From Micromonospora antibiotica (GTDB lineage Bacteria; Actinomycetota; Actinomycetes; Mycobacteriales; Micromonosporaceae), in NCBI RefSeq assembly GCF_017599305.1, contig NZ_JAGFWR010000022.1:1-64000 (forward strand): a DNA stretch of 64,000 bases. The letters are read 5' to 3'. The notes under the pieces were generated by a model. It worked only from the letters and a program-made list of their open reading frames with translations, did no database searches and was not told where the DNA came from. The position numbers were made by a program, and so were the translations under genes. Positions within the stretch are counted from its first letter, which is position 1. The number at the start of each line of letters is the position of its first letter. Positions 1 to 8,290 of the stretch are shown piece after piece.

Positions 1-122
1 GGCCGCTGGGCCGCTGGGCCGCTGGGCCGCTGGGCCGCTGGGCCGCTGGGCCGCTGGGCCGCTGGGCCGCTGGGCCGCTGGGCCGCTGGGCCGCTGGGCC
101 GCTGGGCCGCTGGGCCGCTGGG
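1..122. repeat. Octamer tandem array (CCGCTGGG, about 15 copies)
   Basis: An 8-bp unit, CCGCTGGG, repeats without error about 15 times from the left edge to position 122. Because 8 is not a multiple of 3, all three forward frames read the same cyclic peptide (P-L-G-R-W-A-A-G) and none contains a stop. The array may begin before the window. No gene can be assigned to it, and the bases between it and the next gene (123-298) show nothing recognisable. Perfect short repeats of this kind gain and lose copies by slippage, so the length probably varies between strains (inference). Confidence 0.9.
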
Positions 123-298
123 CGGCACCGGGCCCCGCCGCTGCGCTGCGGCAGCTGTCCGGGTGCCGGATCGCCCCCTGCCCCTCAGTACCGCAGTGGG
201 CGATCCGCGGGCGTCGGTAGGTGACGGCCCGACAGGTGGACGGACCCGGCGACCGGCGGAAGCGGCGGGGTGTCACAGGGGCGGGGCAGAATCGGGCC

Positions 299-1978
299 GT
301 GGCGGTGGTGGCGGTGGTGGCGGGCGAGCGGGGCGGTGGCGTGCTCCGGCCGCTGGACGCCGCCGGTCGGCCGTGCGGCGCGGTCGAGCTGGTCGACGAC
401 CTGCCCCGCGCGGTCGCCGCCCGGGAGGCCGCCGAGCGTCCCCGCTGGGTGTGGGGCTCCGGCACGGCGGTCTACCCCATCCTGCTGGGTGCCGGGGTGC
501 GGGTCGAGCGGTGCCACGACGTCGAGCTGACCGAGGCGCTGCTGCTGGGGCACGCCGGGCGGTGGGGCGAGCCGCGCTCGCCGGCCGCCGCGTACGCCCG
601 GCTCATCGGGGCCGTGGTCCCACCCGACCCGCCGGCCCGGCCGCCCGCGCCGCCAGGTCACGGCCAGGCTGCGCTCTTCGAGGCCGTCCCCGGGCCGCCG
701 GGCCCCGGCATCGACAGCCTGACCCGGGTGTACGCCGACCAGCTCACCCGGATCGCCGCCACCGCGCATCCCGGCCGGTTCCGGCTGCTGGTGGCCGCCG
801 AGTCGGCCGGTGCGCTCGTCGCGGTCGAGATGGCCGCGGCGGGGCTGCCGTGGCGGGTCGACGTACACGGTGAGATCCTCGCCGAGCTGCTGGGCGAGGC
901 GTCCCCGATGGGCGGGCCGCCCCGGCGGCTGGCCGAGCTGGCCGCCCGGATCGCCGAGGCGCTCGGGGTGCGGCAGCTGCACATCGACTCCCCGGCGGAG
1001 CTGATGCGCGCCTTCGCCCGGGTCGGCGTGGAGCTGCCCAACACCCGGGCCTGGGTGCTGCGCGGCGTCGACCATCCGGCCGTACCGTTGGTGCTCGAAT
1101 ACAAGGAGCTGTTCCGGATCTGGACGGCGCACGGCTGGGCCTGGCGGGACGCCTGGGTCCGCGACGGCCGGTTCCGCCCGGAGTACGTCCCCGCCGGGGT
1201 GGTCTCCGGCCGGTGGGCGACCCGGGGCGGCGGCGCGTTGCAGATCCCCAAGGTGATCCGGCAGGCGGTGGTGGCCGATCCGGGGTGGCAGTTGGTGGTG
1301 GCCGACGCCGGCCAGTTGGAGCCCCGGGTGCTCGCCGCGGTCTCCGGCGACGCCCGGCTGGCCACCGCCGGTGCGGCCGGTGACCTCTATGCGGCGTTGG
1401 CGCAGGACTCCTTCGGTGGTGACCGGGCCCGTGCCAAGCTGGCCCTGCTCGGCGCGATGTACGGGCAGACCGGTGGTGCGGCGCTGCCCGCCCTGGCGGT
1501 GCTCAAGCGCAGCTACCCGACGGCCTTCGGTTATCTGGAGGCGGCAGCCCGCACCGGCGAGGCGGGCGGTCTGGTCCGGTCCTGGCTGGGGCGGACCTGC
1601 CCACCGGGGACAGCCGGCTTCGACACCGGTGACGATGCCCCGGTGGACCCGGACGCCGGGCCGGACCCCCGTTCACCCCGGGCGCGGGCCGCCCGGTCCC
1701 GGGGCCGGTTCACCCGGAATTTCGTCATCCAGGCCACCGCCGCCGAGTGGGCCTCGACGATGCTCGCCACGCTCCGGGGCGAGCTGGCCGGCATCGGTGG
1801 CGAGCTGGTCTTCTTTCAGCACGACGAGGTGATCGTGCACTGCCCGGCCGAGCTGGCCGATCCGGTGACCGAGGCGATCCGCCGGGCCGGAGCACGCGCC
1901 TCGACCCTGCTCTTCGGCGACACCCCCGTCCGCTTCCCCCTCGACCTCTCCACCGTCGACTGCTACGCCCACGCCTAA
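299..1978 (+). CDS. Bifunctional 3'-5' exonuclease/DNA polymerase, family A-like
   Basis: A 559-residue protein with the three polymerase motifs of DNA polymerase I. Motif A is DAGQLEPRVLA from D336, motif B is the RAKLALLGAMYGQ stretch from R378, and motif C is QHDEV at 507-511 with the catalytic Asp and Glu. The N-terminal part is compatible with a 3'-5' exonuclease-like domain, and there is no 5' nuclease domain, so it is shorter than PolA. Actinobacteria commonly carry such a second PolA-like enzyme, presumed to act in repair. I chose GTG 299 because upstream in-frame codons are Arg/Gly-rich with no family resemblance. GTG 305 or 308 are also possible. It stands alone, and a palindromic element follows its stop. 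Confidence 0.85.
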   Translation: MAVVAVVAGERGGGVLRPLDAAGRPCGAVELVDDLPRAVAAREAAERPRWVWGSGTAVYPILLGAGVRVERCHDVELTEALLLGHAGRWGEPRSPAAAYARLIGAVVPPDPPARPPAPPGHGQAALFEAVPGPPGPGIDSLTRVYADQLTRIAATAHPGRFRLLVAAESAGALVAVEMAAAGLPWRVDVHGEILAELLGEASPMGGPPRRLAELAARIAEALGVRQLHIDSPAELMRAFARVGVELPNTRAWVLRGVDHPAVPLVLEYKELFRIWTAHGWAWRDAWVRDGRFRPEYVPAGVVSGRWATRGGGALQIPKVIRQAVVADPGWQLVVADAGQLEPRVLAAVSGDARLATAGAAGDLYAALAQDSFGGDRARAKLALLGAMYGQTGGAALPALAVLKRSYPTAFGYLEAAARTGEAGGLVRSWLGRTCPPGTAGFDTGDDAPVDPDAGPDPRSPRARAARSRGRFTRNFVIQATAAEWASTMLATLRGELAGIGGELVFFQHDEVIVHCPAELADPVTEAIRRAGARASTLLFGDTPVRFPLDLSTVDCYAHA

Positions 1979-2066
1979 CCCACCCCACCCCCGCTCCTCC
2001 TCCCGTCCCCACCCCGCCCATCCCCGGGTCCCCTCCCGTCCCCGTGCCCCCGCCCCCTCCTTTTCC

Positions 2067-2128
2067 CGGTGATCAAGAGGTTTGCGTCAGCAGGATCGAG
2101 TTTCCTGACGCAAACCTCTTGATCACCG
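2067..2128. repeat. Palindromic element, copy 1
   Basis: Two perfect 24-nt inverted arms (2067-2090 and 2105-2128) flank a 14-nt loop. The arms contain the 22-nt core shared by all three copies in the window (it begins GGTGATCAAGAGG). The 86 bases between the preceding stop codon and the element are C-rich, and the bases after it are G-rich. It lies between two genes on the same strand. There is no T-run, so it is not a classical intrinsic terminator. A Rho-type or structural terminator, or a dispersed repeat, would fit (inference). Confidence 0.9.
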
Positions 2129-2135
2129 AGGGCAG

Positions 2136-2184
2136 GTGGGGGACGGGAGGGGGTGGGGGCAGGGGTGGGGCAGGGTTGGGTGGG
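2136..2184 (+). other. G-run tract, possible G-quadruplex
   Basis: The + strand has at least eight runs of three or more G within about 50 bases, between palindromic element copy 1 and the MobA-like gene. Four such runs are enough for a G-quadruplex. Its position, 60 to 110 bases before the GTG start, puts it in the promoter or 5' leader of that gene. Folding is an inference from composition. Confidence 0.5.
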
Positions 2185-2247
2185 TATTACGCGTGAAATA
2201 TCCGTTTCGTGCCGACACGGATCGGGTGAGGGCTCGTTGCACCCGGT

Positions 2248-2856
2248 GTGCGTATCGCAGGAATGATCATCGCGGCGGGCGGGGGACGCCGGCTCGGCGG
2301 CCCCGAGGCATTACTGCTCCAGGGAGGCCGGCCGCTGGTCAGCTGCATGATCGACACGATGACCGAGGCCGGGTGCGGCCAGTTGGTGGTCGTGTTGGGC
2401 GCGGCGGCCGACGAGGTACGGGGGGCGGCTGACCTGAGCCCTGCCACCGTGGTGGTCAACCGGGCCTGGGGCACCGGTGTCGGCTCGTCGATCCGGGCTG
2501 GCCTGGCCGCGCTGGCCGACAGGCGGGTCGAGGCGGTGGTGGTGGTCCCGGTCGACATGCCCGGCCTCACCCCGGAGGCGGTCCGCCGGGTGGCCGCGCT
2601 GCCCTATCCGGACGTGCTCGCCTGCGCCACCTACGACGGGTTGCGCGGTTACCCGATGCTGTTCGGCCGTCGGCACTGGGCCGGTATCGCCACCCTGGCC
2701 AGCGCCGATGTCGGAGCCCGACCGTATCTGCTGGCGCACAAGGACCAGATCGTCGACATCGCCTGCGACTCGGTCGCCGACGGCAACCGGGTCGACACCC
2801 CGGAGCTGATGGCGCTCTACGGCCTCACCGTGCCACCGCAGCGGGTCGGCGTCTGA
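2248..2856 (+). CDS. MobA-like NTP transferase (MocA/CTP:molybdopterin type)
   Basis: A 202-residue nucleotidyltransferase of the GT-A-like NTP transferase fold. The N-terminal IIAAGGGRRLG loop binds the nucleotide and the VDMPGL motif (Asp near 103) is the usual metal-binding site. Length and the absence of extra domains match MocA/MobA-like proteins, which transfer CMP or GMP to molybdopterin. Relatives are also found with xanthine dehydrogenase-type oxidases. No molybdenum-cofactor gene lies nearby, so the substrate is open. The start is GTG 2248, and the ATG 15 bases further on would already sit in the first beta strand. Confidence 0.75.
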   Translation: MRIAGMIIAAGGGRRLGGPEALLLQGGRPLVSCMIDTMTEAGCGQLVVVLGAAADEVRGAADLSPATVVVNRAWGTGVGSSIRAGLAALADRRVEAVVVVPVDMPGLTPEAVRRVAALPYPDVLACATYDGLRGYPMLFGRRHWAGIATLASADVGARPYLLAHKDQIVDIACDSVADGNRVDTPELMALYGLTVPPQRVGV

Positions 2857-3013
2857 CCAGCGCTCAGGCAGGCGGCGGGGATACTGCCGCCTGCGGAACG
2901 CGACAGGTGACCGCCGACCGCTCGGCCAGCTCCCCAGGCCGTCCCCGCACCCACGAACCCGGCCCCCACCCACGGCCAACCAGGCCGACTCCGCCCCTCC
3001 CCGCCCGCATTTC

Positions 3014-3083
3014 CCCCGGGTGATCAAGAGGTTTGCGTCAAGAATGATCTCCATGTTGACGCAAACCTCTTGATCACCCGGGG
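3014..3083. repeat. Palindromic element, copy 2
   Basis: Perfect 28-nt arms (3014-3041 and 3056-3083) flank a 14-nt loop and contain the same 22-nt core as copies 1 and 3. Here it lies between convergent genes (MobA-like on +, DUF457 protein on -), with C-rich sequence on the left and G-rich sequence on the right. Either transcript therefore meets a C-rich stretch before the hairpin, which suits a bidirectional, possibly Rho-dependent terminator (inference). Confidence 0.9.
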
Positions 3084-3138
3084 CGGGCCGGGGCGATGAG
3101 GAGGCGGCGGAGGCGGGGTGGAGGGTGGGTGAGCGGGG

Positions 3139-3948
3139 TTAGACCTCTATGTTGAATCGTTGCAGGACCGAGGGGGCTACCAGGCCGACCGCCGCGAGTA
3201 CGGAGAGCACCGTCAGCGCGGTGCGCAACACGACCACCTCGGCTTTGCTGCCGGTACGCAGGGCGATGCTGTTCGGCAGCCCGATCATCGTCCACATGCG
3301 GCGCTTGATCGGGATCGGCCAGAGGATCGGCACCCCGGCCTTGGTGATCATGTCGCCGAGGATGTGCACGAAACAGCCCACCCCGACCGCCAGTCCGATC
3401 ATCGGGTAACCACGGTCGCCGGGCAGGTTGGCGAAGGTGAACCAGGCGGCGGCGGCCGAGAGGAGCGTGACGATCACCCAGCCGGCCCGTTCGGCCCACT
3501 CGTCGAAGAGCCCGCGCAGCGCCAACCCGATCATGAAGAACAGGATGCTCACCACCGCCCACTTGCCGTACGCGGCGCAGAGCGCGGTGGTGCCCCAGCC
3601 GACCAGCACGGTGAACGGGATGGTGTGGGTCAGCGTACGGTGGCCGTTGTTGCGGCGCGGGTCGCGGCTGAGCTTGGTGGCGTAGTAGACGCCGAGGGAG
3701 ATCTTCTCCATCACCTCGGCGACGAAGAGCGAGAAGACGCCGAAGGTGCGGGCCACCGTCGCGCCACCCTGGTTACGGGTGACCTTGCCGGAGAGGTCGA
3801 GGTCGGGAAAGAGCGCGCCACCGGCACAGACCGCCGTGCCGACGGCCAACGCCAGCGGGGACTGGTGGTAGTCGGCGAAGTAGTCCAGCGCCCACGACCC
3901 GGTCAGCCACACCGCCGCGCCCGACAGTGCGTGGGACGGTCCCATCAT
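3139..3948 (-). CDS. Membrane-bound metal-dependent hydrolase, YdjM/DUF457 family
   Basis: A 269-residue protein with several hydrophobic segments. It has the conserved histidines and acids of the DUF457 family: SHALSG at the N-terminus, PDLDLSGK, HRTLTHT, and HILGDMITKAG near the C-terminus. These motifs resemble phospholipase C-like zinc ligands, but the reaction is not established. YdjM in E. coli is an SOS-induced inner-membrane protein. I chose the ATG at 3948 because a GGGCGAGGCGAG ribosome-binding sequence precedes it and SHALSG follows at once. An upstream in-frame ATG (4026) would add about 26 unrelated residues. Confidence 0.75.
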   Translation of the reverse strand: MMGPSHALSGAAVWLTGSWALDYFADYHQSPLALAVGTAVCAGGALFPDLDLSGKVTRNQGGATVARTFGVFSLFVAEVMEKISLGVYYATKLSRDPRRNNGHRTLTHTIPFTVLVGWGTTALCAAYGKWAVVSILFFMIGLALRGLFDEWAERAGWVIVTLLSAAAAWFTFANLPGDRGYPMIGLAVGVGCFVHILGDMITKAGVPILWPIPIKRRMWTMIGLPNSIALRTGSKAEVVVLRTALTVLSVLAAVGLVAPSVLQRFNIEV

Positions 3949-4050
3949 CTCGCCTCGCCCCTCCCCGGGTTCTTGATCGACAACGCTACGCCACTGTGCC
4001 AGAGCCGTCACCGACGGGGCAATCACCCGGACGATCCACAGGGGACGGTG

Positions 4051-5955
4051 TCAGTCGGCGGGGCGGAAACTCTGCCTGATCATCAGGAAGTATGTCGCGT
4101 TGACCTGCCAGTCGAACTGGTCTGTCAGCCATGAGACGGTGTACGCCCGGTCCCGGGTGACCCGTACCAGCAGCCGGGCGGTGTGCAGCCGGCCACCGGT
4201 GGCACCGGTCCACTCGCACTCCCACAGTGCGCCACCCCGGAACATGTCCAACGGGGCGATCTCCACCCGACGGTAACCGGTGAGCCGGCCGTCATCGGTG
4301 AGCCGGCGTTCCTCGGCCTGCCAGTGGGCGACCGGGTCGGCCGGGGCGTCGCCGGGGGCCACGCTGAGCACCCGGGGGCCGCCCGGCTCCCGCAGGCAGG
4401 TCACCGTGCCCTCGGTGTAGTGCAGCCACCCGGCCGGCGCGGCGATCCGGAATCCGGTCGGGTCCTCGTACCAGGTCCAGCCCGGGATAAGGCCGAACCG
4501 CTCACCCGCCGGCGGTGGCGCGGACCGGACCGGGGTGGCGTCCGTCGGCGCGGGCGCGGTGCACGGGAAGGCCGCCGGCCGGGCCACCGGGTTGCCGGCG
4601 CCGCCGCCCGGTGAGGACGGGGTGGTGCCGCCGTCGTGCAGGGCGAGCGTCGTCCCGACCCCGGCCAGCAGGGCGCCCGCGACGGCCACCGCGACCAGGG
4701 CGATCCGTCGGCGGCGGCGTGCGTCCGCCACCGGCACTGCCGGGGTACGCCCGTCGACTCGACCCGGCCCGTCGACTCGACCCGGCCCGGCGGGACCGAT
4801 CCCGGCCGGACCGATCCCGGCGGGATCCGGCGCTGCCGGGCCCGGCCCCAGTGGACCGATCCCGGCTGGATCCGGCCCAGCCAGACCCGGCCCAGCCAGA
4901 CCCGGCCCAGCCAGACCCGGCCCGGGTCGATCCGGTCCGGCCAGACCCGGCCCGGCTGGATCCGGTCCGGGTCGATCCGGTCCGAGTCGATCCGGTCCCG
5001 GTGGACCGATCCCGGGACCGGATCCGGCCGACCCGGGGGGCGGGGGCGCGTCGACGGTTGCCGGGTCGGTCGGGATCTCCGGCCGGTGGACAGCCGCGCC
5101 GGGCGGAGGTGGCCCGGCGGGGGAGGGGCTGCCGGTCGGCGGTGCGGCGATCGCGGCGAGCAGCAACGACTCCGTCTCGGCGGCGGTGGGCCGTTCGCCC
5201 GGCTCCCGGCGCAGCAGACCTTCCAGCACCGGACGCAGCGGCCCGGCCCGACGCACCGGGTCGGGCGGCTCGGTGGCCAGGGCGCTCAACGTCGCCATCG
5301 CACTGGCGCGGGCGTACGGGGACCGCCCCTCCACCGCCGCGTAGAGCGTGGCGCCCAACGACCACAGGTCGGTACGCGGGTCGGAGACGCCGTCGCGGGC
5401 CCGCTCGGGAGCGACGAACTGCGGCGACCCGAGCACCAACCCCGGGCCGGTCATCAGCCCGTCCCCACCGTCGAAGGTGGCCAGCCCGAAGTCGGTGAGC
5501 ACCACCCGCCCGTCGTCGGCGACCAGCACGTTGTGCGGTTTGACGTCGCGGTGCAGCACCCCGGCGGTGTGTGCGGCCCGCAGCGCGGCCAGCACCGCCA
5601 GCCCGATCCCCGCCACCCGGTGCGGGTCCAGCGGTCCTTCGATGCCGAGCAGTTGCTGCACCGACCGGGACGGGACGTACTCCATCACGATCCAGGGGTT
5701 GTCCCCGTCGTGCACCACGTCATAGATCCGGACCACGTTCGGGTGGTTGAGCCGGGCCGCGGTACGCGCCTCGCGCAGCGTCCGTAGCCGTAGTTCCGAG
5801 CGTTCGGACTCGGCGAGCCAGTGGGGCGGGACGACCTCCTTGACGGCGACATCCCGGTGCAGCATCTCGTCGCGGGCCAACCAGACCCGGCCCATCCCGC
5901 CGGTGCCGGCCAGTTCGAGCAGGCGGTAGCGCCCCGCGACCAGCTGCTGCTGCAC
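4051..5955 (-). CDS. Membrane Ser/Thr protein kinase (PknB-like), copy A
   Basis: A 634-residue receptor-type Hanks kinase. The kinase domain (about 8-270) has the glycine loop GTGGMGRVWL, Lys in VAVKEVV, HRDVKPHNV with H135, DFGLATF, and the APE-like VAPER segment. A long Pro/Gly linker (about 290-405) of degenerate PGLAGP and GPDR units follows. Then come one transmembrane segment near 412-436 and a C-terminal extracytoplasmic domain of about 180 residues starting at GWTWYEDP. The same outer domain ends the neighbouring kinase, so the two are tandem duplicates. GTG 5955 is chosen because GAGGGGG precedes it at good spacing and the start matches the paralogue (QQ..AGRYRLL). ATG 5994 is an alternative. 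Ligand and substrates are unknown. Confidence 0.85.
   Translation of the reverse strand: MQQQLVAGRYRLLELAGTGGMGRVWLARDEMLHRDVAVKEVVPPHWLAESERSELRLRTLREARTAARLNHPNVVRIYDVVHDGDNPWIVMEYVPSRSVQQLLGIEGPLDPHRVAGIGLAVLAALRAAHTAGVLHRDVKPHNVLVADDGRVVLTDFGLATFDGGDGLMTGPGLVLGSPQFVAPERARDGVSDPRTDLWSLGATLYAAVEGRSPYARASAMATLSALATEPPDPVRRAGPLRPVLEGLLRREPGERPTAAETESLLLAAIAAPPTGSPSPAGPPPPGAAVHRPEIPTDPATVDAPPPPGSAGSGPGIGPPGPDRLGPDRPGPDPAGPGLAGPDRPGPGLAGPGLAGPGLAGPDPAGIGPLGPGPAAPDPAGIGPAGIGPAGPGRVDGPGRVDGRTPAVPVADARRRRRIALVAVAVAGALLAGVGTTLALHDGGTTPSSPGGGAGNPVARPAAFPCTAPAPTDATPVRSAPPPAGERFGLIPGWTWYEDPTGFRIAAPAGWLHYTEGTVTCLREPGGPRVLSVAPGDAPADPVAHWQAEERRLTDDGRLTGYRRVEIAPLDMFRGGALWECEWTGATGGRLHTARLLVRVTRDRAYTVSWLTDQFDWQVNATYFLMIRQSFRPAD
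4740..5030 (-). repeat. Low-complexity tandem repeats coding the kinase A linker
   Basis: This stretch of the kinase A gene is built from imperfect short units related to GACCCGGCCCAGCCA, giving Gly-Pro-Asp/Gly-Leu-Ala-Gly-Pro repeats in the protein. It is inside the reading frame, between the kinase domain and the transmembrane segment. Copy number probably varies between strains. The flexible Pro/Gly chain presumably spaces the kinase from the membrane. Confidence 0.75.
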
Positions 5956-6010
5956 GACTTTCCCCCTCGACTGCCCCCTCACCAGGGTAGCCACCGAGCT
6001 GCGGTTTCTC

Positions 6011-6100
6011 GACCGCAGCGATGGCGACCGCAGCGATGGCGACCGCAGCGATGGCGACCGCGGTGACGGTGACCGCGGTGACGGTGACCGTGACGATGGG
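6011..6100. repeat. Six 15-bp tandem units between the two kinase genes
   Basis: Three copies of GACCGCAGCGATGGC are followed by two of GACCGCGGTGACGGT and one diverged unit, filling 6011-6100 exactly. The array is the spacer between the end of kinase B and the start of kinase A, so it would be transcribed if the two form an operon. No protein is assigned to it. Confidence 0.8.
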
Positions 6101-6123
6101 GGCGGGCGCAGCGGCGGGGCCGG

Positions 6124-8211
6124 TCAGGTGGGTGAGGTCACCTCGGTCGACCGACCCTGGAAGCTCTCCCGCACCACCCGCAGCTGGCTGGTCGAGTTGC
6201 TCCAGTCCTCGTCGGCGGCGGACCAGCTGAGGATGAACCCGGACAGGTTCCGACCCGGGATCATCCGGACCGCGTGCTCCCGTCCGCCGAACGGGGTGTC
6301 CCAACGGCACTCCCACTGGGCGCCGTCGTCGTCGAGAGTGTCCAGCCTGATCTTGTCGTACCCGGGCAGGGCGTTGAAGTCGAGCTGCGTGCGTTCCTCG
6401 GCCCGCAACCGGTCCAGCGCGCCGCCGCCACCACCGGCCAGCGGTTCCACGCTGAGCGTCCGGCGGCTGCCCGGGTCGCGGAAGCAGGCCACCTGCCCCT
6501 CCTGGGTACGCAGCCAGCCGACCGGGACGGCGATCCGGAAGCCGGCACCGTCGTACCAGGTCCAGCCGGCCGGGGGACGGAACCCGCCGTCCACGGTCGC
6601 CGGTCGGCCGGTGACCTTCGTGCCGACCGGATCGGGCCGCAGGCAGGGCAGGGGCGGCGGGGCGAGGCCCGGTGCGCCGGGGGGTGGGTTCGGCCGGCCC
6701 TGTTCGGCACCCGGCGGGCCGTACGGGCGGGTGGAGGGCACGCCGGTGACGGGCACGTCGGTGCTGCGCGGCGCGGCCCGCTGCTCGTCGTTGTCGATCG
6801 CGAACGTGGTGCCGATGCCCACCGTGGCCCCCACCGCCAGGGTCGCCCCGGCCAGTAGCCAGCCCCGGGTGCCGCCGGGCAGCCGGGTGAACATCCCGAC
6901 CACCCCACCCGTCCCGGTCGCCCGCCGTGATCCCGCCCCCGCGCCGGACCGCCCCGGGCCCCGTCCACCCGCGCCACCGCGTCCCGGGTCCGCCCCGGGA
7001 CCGTGTCCCCCCGGGACGCCGGGTTCCGCCCCGGCACCGGCGGGGGCAGGTCCGCCCGACCCCGGCGCGGCGGTGGCCGGGCCGGACGTCGGCACGCTGC
7101 CGTCCGGTGCCCCGACACCCGGCCCGGGACGGTCGGACTCCGGGCCCGACGACGTCGAGCCGGTGGTGCCGGCCGACATCGGGGAGGAGGACGTGGTGGG
7201 GCGTTCCCCCGAGTCACCGGCGACCCGGCGACCTGGTGGCCCCCACTCCCGTTCGGCGTCGAGTTCCGCGCGGCTCCTCCCCGCGCGGTCCGTCGGCTGC
7301 TGCGTCGGCTCGCCGTCCCCGCCCGGCCGGGGCGGCCGGGCCACGCCCACCGGACGGGCGACCGGCAGTATCACCGTCGGCGGCTCGGCGGCGGGCGTCG
7401 GCCGGGTCACCGCCTCCAGGCGGCGGTTCGTCTCGTCGTGGCCGATCCGCTGCCGGGGGTCGCGCAGCAGCAACCCGTCGAGGACCGGGCGCAGCGGTCC
7501 GGCGTGCGGCGCCGGGTCCGGCGGGGAACTCGCCAGGGCGGCCAGGGTGGCCATCGCGGTGCTCCGGGCGTACGGGGAGCGGCCCTCCACCGCGGCGTGC
7601 AGGGTGGCCCCGAGCGACCACATGTCCGCCTCCACGCTGGACACGCCGTCGGCGGCGCGTTCCGGGGCGACGAACTGCGGCGAGCCGAGCACCATCCCGG
7701 GGCGGGTCATCAGCCCGTCCCCACCGTCGAAGGTGGCCAGCCCGAAGTCGGTGAGCATCACCCGTCCGTCGTCGGCGACCAGGACGTTCTGCGGCTTCAC
7801 GTCACGGTGCAGCACCCCGGCGGAGTGCGCGGCCCGCAGCGCGGCCAGCAGCGCCAGCCCGATCTCGGCGGCGCGTACCGGGTCGACCGGGCCGGTGGTG
7901 TCCAGCACCGCCTGCAACGACCGCGACAGGACGTACTCCATCACGATCCACGGGCGTTCCTCGATCTGCACCACGTCGTAGACCCGGACCACGTTGGGAT
8001 GGTTGAGCCGGGCGGCGGTGCGCGCCTCGCGCAGGGTCCGCAGCCGCACCTCGTCGCGTTCGTCGTCAGCCAACCAGGCGGGGGGCACCACCTCCTTGAC
8101 CGCCACCTCGCGATGCAACACCTCGTCGCGGGCCAGCCAGACCCGGCCCATGCCACCCCGGCCCACCAAGTTCAACAGGCGGTACCGGCCGGCGATCACT
8201 ACCTGCTGCAC
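6124..8211 (-). CDS. Membrane Ser/Thr protein kinase (PknB-like), copy B
   Basis: A 695-residue paralogue of the kinase just downstream of it. The N-terminal kinase domain has GRGGMGRVWL, VAVKEVV, HRDVKPQNV (H135), DFGLATF and the VAPER segment. A long Pro/Gly/Ser-rich linker, one transmembrane segment (centred on GWLLAGATLAVGATVG) and an extracytoplasmic domain beginning GWTWYDGAGF follow. Cys residues (VACF, QWECRW) are shared with copy A and may form a disulfide. GTG 8211 has GAGGAG just before it and aligns with the copy A start. ATG 8226 and a far upstream ATG (8304) are in frame. The domains suggest sensing outside and phosphorylating inside, with an unknown signal. Confidence 0.85.
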   Translation of the reverse strand: MQQVVIAGRYRLLNLVGRGGMGRVWLARDEVLHREVAVKEVVPPAWLADDERDEVRLRTLREARTAARLNHPNVVRVYDVVQIEERPWIVMEYVLSRSLQAVLDTTGPVDPVRAAEIGLALLAALRAAHSAGVLHRDVKPQNVLVADDGRVMLTDFGLATFDGGDGLMTRPGMVLGSPQFVAPERAADGVSSVEADMWSLGATLHAAVEGRSPYARSTAMATLAALASSPPDPAPHAGPLRPVLDGLLLRDPRQRIGHDETNRRLEAVTRPTPAAEPPTVILPVARPVGVARPPRPGGDGEPTQQPTDRAGRSRAELDAEREWGPPGRRVAGDSGERPTTSSSPMSAGTTGSTSSGPESDRPGPGVGAPDGSVPTSGPATAAPGSGGPAPAGAGAEPGVPGGHGPGADPGRGGAGGRGPGRSGAGAGSRRATGTGGVVGMFTRLPGGTRGWLLAGATLAVGATVGIGTTFAIDNDEQRAAPRSTDVPVTGVPSTRPYGPPGAEQGRPNPPPGAPGLAPPPLPCLRPDPVGTKVTGRPATVDGGFRPPAGWTWYDGAGFRIAVPVGWLRTQEGQVACFRDPGSRRTLSVEPLAGGGGGALDRLRAEERTQLDFNALPGYDKIRLDTLDDDGAQWECRWDTPFGGREHAVRMIPGRNLSGFILSWSAADEDWSNSTSQLRVVRESFQGRSTEVTSPT

Positions 8212-8290
8212 CGTTCTCCTCACCATCGGCCGAGGTACACCGTAGCCAATGGATCGGGGCGGACCTATCGGTCGTCGGGTCCCGGTTTCC

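Noticed and set aside
1..122. Coding 9-bp (three-codon) repeat
   Set aside because: Counting shows the period is 8, so the array shifts frame every unit and is not a simple tripeptide repeat.
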